Of a DNA stretch of 64,000 nucleotides, positions 19,614 to 27,681 are shown piece after piece (the stretch's first letter is position 1; each line of letters starts with the position of its first letter). Origin of the DNA: Thalassotalea sp. PP2-459 (lineage in GTDB: Bacteria > Pseudomonadota > Gammaproteobacteria > Enterobacterales > Alteromonadaceae); NCBI RefSeq assembly GCF_001913705.1, contig NZ_MKQD01000065.1, forward strand, positions 124,001-188,000, in the 5' to 3' direction. The position numbers were made by a program, and so were the translations under genes. The notes under the pieces were generated by a model, which saw only the letters and a program-made list of their open reading frames with translations, made no database searches and had not been told where the DNA came from.

Positions 19614-20327
19614 ATGTTGTTAACAGTTAGAAAAATTTGCATGATTTCGTCGTTACTAGGGGTAATGGCATGTTCTGCTAGTGTCGATCAGCAAGTGACT
19701 GAAACAAAGGAAAGTTCAGCATTGACCGTAGTTCAATGGCCTATCATCTACAATGACAAAAGAGAGGAATTGTCACTAGAGTATTTGAACAAACGCTATA
19801 ATATTAAAGCAGAAGAAGCAAAAATAACGCCGAAAATGGTGGTGGTACACTGGACTGCCATACCAACGTTAAAGGCTTCTTTTAATGCGTTTAATTCACC
19901 CATGCTACCAAGTTCTCGGGGTAAAATTAGTAGTGCAAGCCAATTAAATGTTTCTGCGCATTATTTAATTGACCGCGACGGTACTATTTATCAACTATTG
20001 CCGAATACTACGTTTGCGCGTCATGTTATCGGTTTAAACCATAGTGCCATTGGTATTGAAAATGTTGGTAATGGCAGTACGTTACCACTTACCACTGAGC
20101 AGTTAAATGCGAATATTGCGCTGATCAAGCAACTGAGCCAAGATTTTCCGATTGAATATGTGATCGGTCACTATGAATATAAAAACTTTGTTAACCATCC
20201 ACTTTGGAAAGAAGTTAATCCGAACTATTTAACTGAGAAAACCGATCCCGGTGAAACATTTATCAATCAAATACGTGCTTCATTAACCAATTTAAACCTT
20301 AAAAACGTCCCAGAATTGCCACAATAA
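19614..20327 (+). CDS. Lipoprotein N-acetylmuramoyl-L-alanine amidase, AmiD-like
   Basis: A 237-residue amidase_2 (AmpD/AmiD fold) protein. The signal ends at a lipobox-like GVMAC, so it is probably an envelope lipoprotein. It cuts the bond between MurNAc (or anhydro-MurNAc) and L-Ala, separating glycan from peptide. Predicted zinc ligands are H79 (VVVHWTA), H186 (VIGHYEY) and D211 (KTDPGETF), with a catalytic Glu in IGIENVG near 152. The segment between the second His and the KTDPG motif is longer than in AmpD. A clear AAAGGA precedes the ATG. It is a free-standing amidase; a second amidase domain occurs in the fusion at 44368. Confidence 0.92.
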   Translation: MLLTVRKICMISSLLGVMACSASVDQQVTETKESSALTVVQWPIIYNDKREELSLEYLNKRYNIKAEEAKITPKMVVVHWTAIPTLKASFNAFNSPMLPSSRGKISSASQLNVSAHYLIDRDGTIYQLLPNTTFARHVIGLNHSAIGIENVGNGSTLPLTTEQLNANIALIKQLSQDFPIEYVIGHYEYKNFVNHPLWKEVNPNYLTEKTDPGETFINQIRASLTNLNLKNVPELPQ

Positions 20328-20564
20328 GTGTTTGTGGTAATTAGGGCTTTTGCACGTTAGTATTTATTTTTAACGGCTTACCTCATGTAAGTAGTTACAT
20401 ATTTGACTGAGTAATTGAAAGATTGCAGTAGAACCGACATATGCCAAATTTCCCTGTGGCTAGAAATAATAGCTATCTAGCTGCTAAATTACTAAATTAA
20501 TAAAGCATCAACTTAGATATTTGCCTGATAACCTCATATAGCTATTCGATACAAAGGAATGTAT

Positions 20565-21398
20565 ATGCTGAAATTGTTAAAGACTATTGGAATAAGTCTA
20601 TTAATCTTACTTTTACTGCTCATTATGTTTTTTCTATTTAGGCCAGATCCTTGGATTTATTCTTCAAATCAAGGCAATCATATTCGATATTCGGGCAGAA
20701 TAAGCTTTGAAGGCTATGAAAAACTTATTGAAATATACAGCAACGCGAAGGAAAAGCCGTCGACGTTAGAAATTACTAGTGGTGGTGGGAATGGATTAGC
20801 CGGCATATTAATTGGGCGTTTTCTTCAAGAAAAGGGCATGGATATAAAGATACGGAGATTTTGCGCGTCTAGTTGTGCAAATTATGTGTTTCCTGCAGGT
20901 AAGAAAAAGCGTTTATCAAACGATTCTCTAATCGTTTATCACGGCGGGATGCTCCAAAAAAACCTGTTAAATAAAATGCTTACCAAACACAAATTTCCAA
21001 ATATATATAATGATTCTTATGAAAATAAAGAAGCTTTTTTACTTAAGATATCTACATTAGAAAGCAAGCTGAAGCATAAATTTTTTGCCGATAAAGGTGC
21101 GTGCGCTAAACCAGATGGAATTATAGAAGTTATTGTTAAATCCGCTCAAAGGTGTTTGAAGTTTCGTCAAAAACTTGAGCGAGATTTTTTTGCTCAGATA
21201 AATGTAGACCCCAAGTTACCTTATTATGGACAAATAGGAGATTATAAAGCTCGTTATAAATCGTATGAATATATTGGTTTTTACTATGACTTAAAGTCTC
21301 TGAGCAAGATGGGAGTTAACAATATTGAAGTGATAGGTGGGGAATGGGTACCCTCACAAAACCGTAACTTTAAAAAGGTATATAAAGTTACGCTGTGA
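20565..21398 (+). CDS. Membrane-anchored ClpP/crotonase-like protein, function unknown
   Basis: About 277 residues. I chose the ATG at 20565, six bases after AAAGGA; the ATG at 20559 directly abuts that site. One N-terminal membrane segment (~6-28) is followed by a periplasmic domain. The order of motifs recalls the ClpP/crotonase fold: TSGGGNGLAGILIGRFLQ near 72, IRRFCASSCANYVFPAG near 100 with a possible nucleophilic Ser, then YHGG near 126. Such proteins can be serine peptidases or inactive relatives. It stands alone between the amidase and a convergent gene. Its role in this locus is not clear. Confidence 0.55.
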   Translation: MLKLLKTIGISLLILLLLLIMFFLFRPDPWIYSSNQGNHIRYSGRISFEGYEKLIEIYSNAKEKPSTLEITSGGGNGLAGILIGRFLQEKGMDIKIRRFCASSCANYVFPAGKKKRLSNDSLIVYHGGMLQKNLLNKMLTKHKFPNIYNDSYENKEAFLLKISTLESKLKHKFFADKGACAKPDGIIEVIVKSAQRCLKFRQKLERDFFAQINVDPKLPYYGQIGDYKARYKSYEYIGFYYDLKSLSKMGVNNIEVIGGEWVPSQNRNFKKVYKVTL

Positions 21399-21425
21399 AC
21401 AAAAAGGTTACCTTCCCCCTTTTAA

Positions 21426-22244
21426 TCAATCGGTTTGCTCTAACAGTGAAAAGGTAAAGTCGACCATTTTCATTTGCGTTGCTAGGTGATCTTCACCAAA
21501 GCCGTCGGTAACACGTTCAGCTTCAACATTAATATAGCGATAGCCTTTCATTTCGGCATAGACAGAAAGTGAGCCATCGTCCTCGTTTGGATCATGAGCC
21601 ACGTTAGGATTCTGCAATACAGCGTTCCAACCGTTAGTTTTCATACTGCTAAAGTCGGTTTTATCGGTAACAAAGTACAGGTCGTCTTCATCATGTGCGC
21701 CACTTGCGACATCTATTAAATATTGTGCGCCAGAGGCTAGTTTGGTTTGATAACGTTCAATGGAAACATTGCCAATCCCTTTTTTGCCGTCACCCATGTA
21801 ACCATTACTATTATTATGCATGGCAACGAATGTGTTTGGCGGCTCTTTACCGCTAAGTGTTTCAAGAACAAATTCACTTAATTGCTTAGCATGTTGCTCC
21901 GCCTTAGTCAGTAATAAAGGCTGTTTGGCAAGGGTTGGATTCAACCTAGCGATACTAGATATTCTGCCGGCTTTGGTAAACATTCTATTCGGGTCAATTG
22001 CGATCTTTTGATTTTCAACCTCTAAAATAATGAGTCGATCGCCATGTTGTCGCAGTACAACAAAAACCCCTCCTTTTTCTACGATTTTTTTCGCGACGTA
22101 ATCATTTGCGACGTTTTCATTTTCATGAGGCGCAAAAAAAGCCCAATCTTTGTCGTCATTATTATCGCCAACAACGTCAAGGTAGATATTCGTTTGCTGG
22201 GGAAATGTGAGTGCACTAGAGAGAACTAAAGCTAAACTGAGCAT
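21426..22244 (-). CDS. Exported protein, possible M14-like zinc peptidase
   Basis: A 272-residue protein with a short signal-like N-terminus (MLSLALVLSSALTFPQ). I do not recognise it with certainty. The motif order resembles M14-type metallopeptidases: H40-x-x-E43 in APHENENVA, a DPNRMF segment at 84-89 like the Arg/Asn substrate-binding strand, and H143 in VAMHNNSNG as a third zinc ligand. The ATG at 22244 has AGGAAT upstream. It lies 11 bases downstream of the LD-carboxypeptidase in the same direction, so the two are likely one operon. A carboxypeptidase or amidase acting on stem peptides would fit, but this remains a hypothesis. Confidence 0.5.
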   Translation of the reverse strand: MLSLALVLSSALTFPQQTNIYLDVVGDNNDDKDWAFFAPHENENVANDYVAKKIVEKGGVFVVLRQHGDRLIILEVENQKIAIDPNRMFTKAGRISSIARLNPTLAKQPLLLTKAEQHAKQLSEFVLETLSGKEPPNTFVAMHNNSNGYMGDGKKGIGNVSIERYQTKLASGAQYLIDVASGAHDEDDLYFVTDKTDFSSMKTNGWNAVLQNPNVAHDPNEDDGSLSVYAEMKGYRYINVEAERVTDGFGEDHLATQMKMVDFTFSLLEQTD

Positions 22245-22255
22245 ATTAATTATTC

Positions 22256-23314
22256 CTAACTTACGGCAGTTTCGGTTAATATTAATCGTTTGTTGTTTGC
22301 ATCAAGCGTTGCCATAGCACCAACAGGAATCGTAGACATATCTTTAATATGACCGATCATGACGCCTTTTAGTACAGGGATATTTAAATCCCCTAAGCGA
22401 TCTTTTATCACTTCTTCAATACTTAAAGAATCACCACTGGCGGTACAATCAGTACATTTACCAAAAACAATACCAGCAAGCTGGTTTAACCTACCTGATA
22501 TTTTTAAATGCGTTAACATGCCGTCAACGCGATAAGGGGCTTCTTCAACGTCTTCGAGAAATAAAATTTTACCGCGATAATCGGGTTCAAAGGGTGTGCC
22601 GACAAGTTTTACCATTAACGAAAGGTTGCCACCAATCAATCGGCCTTGTGCGCTACCGCCAGTGACGAGTGTTAATCTATTTTTTTTCTCAGCTTGACCT
22701 TCTCTTGCTTCAAATAAAGGTGGTGTACCTAGGTCTATATTGGCTTTAGGCGTGAAAAGTATATCCTTAAAGCCTTGTAAGGTGTATTCACTGAAATTTT
22801 GCTTGGCAATAGGGCCGTGGAAAGTTACCAAGCCTGTACGTGCGTAAATGGCATTTAATAATGCGGTAATATCACTATAACCAATAAATGCTTTAGGGTT
22901 AGCTGCGATCGCATCATAGTTTAGATACGGTAGTATCCGAGGAGAACCATAACCACCACGTAAACAAAAAATACCGTCAACGTCTTTATCTTGGAACATA
23001 TCATTTATATCCCATGCGCGGTCTTTGTCATTCCCTGCAAGATAGCCTCTACGTTGGAAAATATATTTGCCTTTTTTCACCTTGAAGCCAAAAGATTTCA
23101 ATACGTCTATAGCGAAATGTATTTCTTCGTCTTCCCACGTATTGCTACTAGGAGCGATTAAGCCGATAGTGTCACCTGCTTTCAATCGTTTTGGTTTAAT
23201 TGGCAAATGAGATCTTTGCGTATTTGTGTCGTCGGCATTTGCTATATTGGGTAAAATGCTTGTCGCAATAGCGGTACTCACTAATGCTTTGAAAAACGTG
23301 CGTCTGTCACTCAT
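22256..23314 (-). CDS. ldcA: Exported LD-carboxypeptidase (S66 family)
   Basis: A 352-residue S66 peptidase that removes the terminal D-Ala from tetrapeptide stems (DAP-D-Ala bond). Evidence: GDTIGLIAPSS near 48, the nucleophile S124 in LRGGYGSPR, FLEDVEEAPYRVDGML near 235, and the catalytic His in MIGHIKDMSTIP near 320. The N-terminus carries a twin-arginine signal (SDRRTFFKAL, then a hydrophobic stretch to ANA), so the enzyme should be exported, unlike cytoplasmic E. coli LdcA. MccF-type immunity peptidases share the fold but are cytoplasmic. It is divergent from the D-cysteine desulfhydrase gene and heads a two-gene operon. Confidence 0.9.
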   Translation of the reverse strand: MSDRRTFFKALVSTAIATSILPNIANADDTNTQRSHLPIKPKRLKAGDTIGLIAPSSNTWEDEEIHFAIDVLKSFGFKVKKGKYIFQRRGYLAGNDKDRAWDINDMFQDKDVDGIFCLRGGYGSPRILPYLNYDAIAANPKAFIGYSDITALLNAIYARTGLVTFHGPIAKQNFSEYTLQGFKDILFTPKANIDLGTPPLFEAREGQAEKKNRLTLVTGGSAQGRLIGGNLSLMVKLVGTPFEPDYRGKILFLEDVEEAPYRVDGMLTHLKISGRLNQLAGIVFGKCTDCTASGDSLSIEEVIKDRLGDLNIPVLKGVMIGHIKDMSTIPVGAMATLDANNKRLILTETAVS

Positions 23315-23478
23315 AATTATTCCTATTTTTGTTTTAACATAACAAAATAAGGTGCTTGGTTAAACAGTAATTATTACTAAAATTTATTTTATTTAGAATT
23401 TAATAGTATTTTTTGTGTGGTTGGTGAACAATATTCTTGTATGTAAACATATACTTTCAACATTAAGGTTAAACATAA

Positions 23479-24480
23479 ATGTCAAATTTAAATGCTATTC
23501 CTCGGGTGGTTATCTCCCATGCCCCCACTGCATTGGAGCTAATGCCACAATTATCTAAAGTGCTGAAAAGAAGTGTATATGTAAAACGGGACGATTGCAC
23601 TGGTTTAGCGGGAGGCGGTAATAAAACAAGAAAGCTAGAATACCTCGTTGCCGCAGCACTTGCGGCTAACGCTGATACTTTAATTACTGTTGGTGGCTTA
23701 CAATCAAACCATGCGCGCCAAACCGCAGCCGCAGCCGCTAAATTTGGTTTACATTGTGAGCTGGTGTTGGAAGATGTACAAGGCACGCCTAAAGCAGATT
23801 ATTATCAAAATGGTAATATTTTGCTCGATAAGCTGTTAGGAGCGAATATTCATCGAATTCCTGACGGCATTACTTGTGAGAAATATACTGACAATCTCGT
23901 GGATCAGCTGACTAAAGAAGGAAGAACGCCTTATTTTATTCCGGTAGGAGGATCAAATGAAATTGGCAGTTTAGGTTATGTACAATGTGCACAAGAAATT
24001 ATCAGTCAAATCAAACAACAAGCCGTCGAGCTTGATCATATTGTACTGGCAACGGGAAGTGCGGGAACCCAAGCAGGTTTGCTAGCAGGGTTAATTATAG
24101 CGGGCATTGATATTCCAGTGATGGGGATCTGTGTCAGTAGGCCAGCTACAGAACAAGTGGCATTAGTGACAGCATTACTAGAGCGCACGCTTGTGTTGCT
24201 AGGCCTTGATGAAAACTTAGCGAACGGGAAGGTTTTCGCAAATGGTGATTATTACGGTGAAGGTTACGGCATAGCGACTAAGGAAATGATTGAGGCCGTT
24301 ACACTTTGTGCTCAGTACGAGGGACTTATTTTGGATCCAGTATATACGGGTAAAGGCATGTCAGGAATGATTGATCTCTGCCGAAAAGATTTCTTTGCAG
24401 AAGACAGTAAATTACTTTTTATCCATACAGGGGGAAGCCAGGGATTATTTGCATACCAAGAAATATTCGGCTCTAGTTAA
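23479..24480 (+). CDS. dcyD: D-cysteine desulfhydrase-type PLP enzyme
   Basis: A 333-residue fold-type II PLP enzyme of the ACC deaminase/D-cysteine desulfhydrase group. Signatures are VKRDDCTGLAGGGNKTRKLEY (PLP lysine about K49), VGGLQSNHARQTAAAAA near 72, ATGSAGTQAGLLAG near 193 and DPVYTGKGMSGM near 286. Known members degrade D-cysteine to pyruvate, sulfide and ammonia; others take D-serine analogues. Among peptidoglycan genes it may serve to remove D-amino acids. It starts at an ATG with AAGG upstream, is divergent from ldcA and is followed by a NhaC-family carrier. A similar pairing (PLP lyase next to NhaC) recurs at 53759-56391. Confidence 0.85.
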   Translation: MSNLNAIPRVVISHAPTALELMPQLSKVLKRSVYVKRDDCTGLAGGGNKTRKLEYLVAAALAANADTLITVGGLQSNHARQTAAAAAKFGLHCELVLEDVQGTPKADYYQNGNILLDKLLGANIHRIPDGITCEKYTDNLVDQLTKEGRTPYFIPVGGSNEIGSLGYVQCAQEIISQIKQQAVELDHIVLATGSAGTQAGLLAGLIIAGIDIPVMGICVSRPATEQVALVTALLERTLVLLGLDENLANGKVFANGDYYGEGYGIATKEMIEAVTLCAQYEGLILDPVYTGKGMSGMIDLCRKDFFAEDSKLLFIHTGGSQGLFAYQEIFGSS

Positions 24481-24604
24481 GTTATTTCGTATTATCTCTT
24501 TTAGGTTTTATAATAAAAAATTACATTTTATTATTATATCTTGAATATTATATTATTATTTGTAAGTATATTCATGCTTATATTATTTGTGTTGAGGGTT
24601 GTGT

Positions 24605-25975
24605 ATGGAATGGTACTCATTGTTACCTCCAATTGTTGCTGTCGTTATTGTTTTATGGAAAAAGGAAGTTATCTTAGCGTTATTATTAGCTATTTTCACC
24701 TCTGAACTCTTGTTATCTCAAAATGGCTCAGGCGTAATTTTTCATGGTGCCATCGCAACAATAGAACGTATTGTTTCTATTTTTAGCTCGCCAGGTAATA
24801 CACGTATTTTAATGTTTAGTTTAATTATTGGTGCTGTATTAGCGTTTATGCGCCATTCAGGTGGTGTAACTGCCATGGTTGAATATGTCATCTCGAAAGG
24901 GTTAGGGAAAAATAAACGCCAAGTCGCCTTTATGGCCAATTTTACCGGCATGGCAATTTTTATCGAAAGTAACTTATCAGTGTTAACAGCGGGTATCGTA
25001 TCAAGAGGCCTATTTGATCGCTATAAAATGAGCCGAGCTAAGTTAGCGTATATTATCGATAGTAGTGCTGCACCGATATGTATTTTAGTGTTATTGAATG
25101 GCTGGGGTGCTTTTGTACTAGGGTTACTCAGTAATTACGAATTTGAACAAAGCGCCGCTGAAATAATGTGGGGTACGATCTTGTTAAATTTCTACCCTAT
25201 TATCGCATTAATGATGGTTTGGTATACCGCGTTTACTGGCAACTTACATGGGCCTTTAGCGCGCGCTGAGTCAAAAGTAGAACAAGAGTTAGAGCATAAA
25301 CATGAATTTGCACCAACAAAAGCGAGATTTATGTTTGTTCCATTGTTGACGATGGTACTGGGAATGATTGGATTTATGTTCTGGACAGGAAACGGTACAT
25401 TGGCCGACGGCAGCGGCTCCAAGTCGGTATTATATGCCACTATTTGTGCATGTTTAGTCGCCTATACAATGATGCTGTCGACAAAAAAATTCACTCATGG
25501 CCAGTTAGTTAAAATTGGCTTTAATGGCATGGGAGAGTTATTGCCTTTAGTCACTATTGTTCTGTTGTCGTTAACCTTAGGTGCCAGCTTAAAAATTCTT
25601 GGTACGGGTGTTTATGTGGCTCAAATTGTAGGTGATTCATTGCCTGTCTTTATGATCGCACCAATGTTATTTCTAGCAGGCGCTTTTATTGCCTTTTCAA
25701 CGGGAACCTCTTGGGGGACTTTCGCGATTTTGATCCCTATCGGTGTTCCATTAATTCAAGCGCTCGATTTACCACCTTCTTTTATTATCGCAGCGATACT
25801 AGGTGGTGGAGTCTTTGGTGATCACTGCTCTCCGATTTCAGACACTACAGCGGTTTCAGCAATCGCTTCAGGTTGTGAATTATTAGAGCATGTTAAAACA
25901 CAATTGCCTTATGCGTTATTTGGCGGAACGTTAACACTAATTCTTTATACGTTATACGGTATCGCTTTTTTATAA
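24605..25975 (+). CDS. NhaC-family sodium/solute carrier (first)
   Basis: A 456-residue membrane protein with about 11-12 segments, of the NhaC family (COG1757). Signatures are ANFTGMAIFIESNLSVLTAG near 115, an FSTGTSWGTFAILIPIG stretch near 365 and GGGVFGDHCSPISDTTAVSA near 400, the latter typical of this family. I chose the ATG at 24605, six bases after GAGGG, over a TTG at 24599. NhaC relatives exchange sodium for protons or for organic acids such as lactate or malate. Placed after dcyD, it may move a D-amino acid or organic acid instead of acting as a plain antiporter. The substrate is unknown. Confidence 0.85.
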   Translation: MEWYSLLPPIVAVVIVLWKKEVILALLLAIFTSELLLSQNGSGVIFHGAIATIERIVSIFSSPGNTRILMFSLIIGAVLAFMRHSGGVTAMVEYVISKGLGKNKRQVAFMANFTGMAIFIESNLSVLTAGIVSRGLFDRYKMSRAKLAYIIDSSAAPICILVLLNGWGAFVLGLLSNYEFEQSAAEIMWGTILLNFYPIIALMMVWYTAFTGNLHGPLARAESKVEQELEHKHEFAPTKARFMFVPLLTMVLGMIGFMFWTGNGTLADGSGSKSVLYATICACLVAYTMMLSTKKFTHGQLVKIGFNGMGELLPLVTIVLLSLTLGASLKILGTGVYVAQIVGDSLPVFMIAPMLFLAGAFIAFSTGTSWGTFAILIPIGVPLIQALDLPPSFIIAAILGGGVFGDHCSPISDTTAVSAIASGCELLEHVKTQLPYALFGGTLTLILYTLYGIAFL

Positions 25976-26025
25976 ACGCAATTTTCGACCAGGTTAATAT
26001 TCAACGTTACTTAGGGCTATTTTAT

Positions 26026-27606
26026 ATGAACATTCTATCACTCAGTTTTGCCATTGCTTATTTGACGGCATCACAAATTGCCTATGCGAAAACAACTCAT
26101 TTCAATGAAAACAAGATAGATAGGTTAGTAGAAGAAACATTATCAACATTTAAAGTACCAGGTGCTGCAGTAGGCGTTATTAAAAACGGAAAAATCCTGT
26201 TGAATAAAGGCTATGGTGTTCAAGATATAAATCAGCCTGACTTGGTTGATCAACATACGCTATTTAAAATTGCATCTACAACAAAAGCATTTAATAGTGC
26301 GGCGTTAGCAATGCTGATTGATCAAAATAAACTCAGTTGGGATAGCAAGGTTGTTGATATTTTGCCTAACTTTGCCCTGTATGATGAATGGGTAACAAAG
26401 GAGTTCACCATCGCGGATTTGCTAACACATCGTAGTGGTTTAGCACGCTTTGCTGGCGATTTAATGTTATGGCCTGAACCAGCAGGGTTTAGCCGTGAAG
26501 AGATCATCAATAACTTGAAGTTTTTGAAGCCTGCCTCTGGGTTTAGAAGCGAATACGCCTACGATAATTTGCTTTATATTGTTGCTGGTGAAGTTGTAGC
26601 AAAAATTACTGGTATGTCTTGGGAACGATTCGTTGAACAAAACATTATGGCTCCTTTAGGTATGGAGCGTTGTTTTGCTGGAGCGGTTCCCCAAAAACAG
26701 ATGAAAAATATTGCCCAACCTCATGGTTTAATAAACGGTAACGTTGAAATTATTAAACGTAATCAAACTTACCATAAACAGAGTGTTATGGCTGCAGCTG
26801 GCGGAATTAAATGTAGTGTTAATGACTTGCTTACTTGGGTTGAAACACAATTAAATAGAGGTGTTTCTGCCGAGGGAGTCAGGCTCTTTAGTGAAAGACA
26901 AAGTAAAGCAATGTGGGCGCCTCATACCATTTTGTCTGTCTCTACAAATGACAAGAAATATCACAATACAAATTTCAAATCTTACGGCTTAGGCTGGGGC
27001 TTAGCAGATACGCATGGTTATAAACGTGTATCTCATACGGGTACATTATCTGGGAATTTAGCCTACATCACATTAATTCCTGAGCTAGACCTTGGTGTTA
27101 TCGTACTGATAAATCAAAGCTCCTATTATGCTCGCAGTACACTCATGAATAGTATTGTACAAATGTTTATGGATATAGAACAACAAGACTGGCTAGCGAT
27201 ACAGGTGGCTAAACAACAAAAAAGACACGCAAGACGGGCTGCTGATAATACTGCTAAAGCTTTATCTAACACTAAACCTGAAAGAAAAGGTGTGCTTTTA
27301 CCTTTAGCATCTTACGCAGGTATTTATCAAGATCCATGGTTTGGACAAGTTAAAATCTCACTTGTTAATGAACAACTCTCTTTTCAGTCGCTTAAATCAA
27401 AAAAACTCGTTGGTGAAATGCTTGAGTACAAAGAGCACCAGTTTATTGTTTGGTATAACGATAGAAGTTTAGAAGGTGATGCGATAGCACGCTTTGTGAT
27501 CGATAAAAATGGCAAAGTTACTGGCTTAATGATGGAACGTTTGAATGATGATATCGACGCAAGTTTTGACTACGACGATTTGAATTTCAGTCGCATTACC
27601 GAGTAA
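26026..27606 (+). CDS. Exported serine hydrolase, beta-lactamase/DD-peptidase fold with C-terminal domain
   Basis: A 526-residue secreted protein; the signal peptide ends near IAYA-K. The beta-lactamase-fold domain (~30-385) shows S84-T-T-K87 (IASTTKAF), a Tyr motif YDN near 184 and HTGT near 344. A C-terminal lipocalin-like domain (~425-520; SYAGIYQDPWFGQVKI) is the type often found in D-aminopeptidase and esterase relatives. Likely role: trimming D-Ala or other D-residues from peptidoglycan peptides outside the cytoplasm. It opens a run of eight same-strand genes, spanning 26026-36842, that encode a coherent muropeptide pathway. Confidence 0.82.
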   Translation: MNILSLSFAIAYLTASQIAYAKTTHFNENKIDRLVEETLSTFKVPGAAVGVIKNGKILLNKGYGVQDINQPDLVDQHTLFKIASTTKAFNSAALAMLIDQNKLSWDSKVVDILPNFALYDEWVTKEFTIADLLTHRSGLARFAGDLMLWPEPAGFSREEIINNLKFLKPASGFRSEYAYDNLLYIVAGEVVAKITGMSWERFVEQNIMAPLGMERCFAGAVPQKQMKNIAQPHGLINGNVEIIKRNQTYHKQSVMAAAGGIKCSVNDLLTWVETQLNRGVSAEGVRLFSERQSKAMWAPHTILSVSTNDKKYHNTNFKSYGLGWGLADTHGYKRVSHTGTLSGNLAYITLIPELDLGVIVLINQSSYYARSTLMNSIVQMFMDIEQQDWLAIQVAKQQKRHARRAADNTAKALSNTKPERKGVLLPLASYAGIYQDPWFGQVKISLVNEQLSFQSLKSKKLVGEMLEYKEHQFIVWYNDRSLEGDAIARFVIDKNGKVTGLMMERLNDDIDASFDYDDLNFSRITE

Positions 27607-27681
27607 TTAGTATCATCTCAATGTGAAATAGAACAAGTGCGAATATCGCGCTTACTATCTCGATAGAATTCGTGAGGAAAT

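Noticed and set aside
22245-22256. TATTCC before the gene at 21426 as an operator half-site
   Set aside because: On the coding strand it is AGGAATA at ribosome-site distance from the ATG, so it is better explained as a Shine-Dalgarno sequence.
23315-23330. TATTCC in front of ldcA as an operator half-site
   Set aside because: Reads as AGGAATAATT just before the start codon, again a ribosome site; the opposite arm does not match.
24542-24556. TGAATATTATATTAT before the NhaC gene as an operator
   Set aside because: Only the AT core matches; chance occurrence is likely in this AT-rich stretch.
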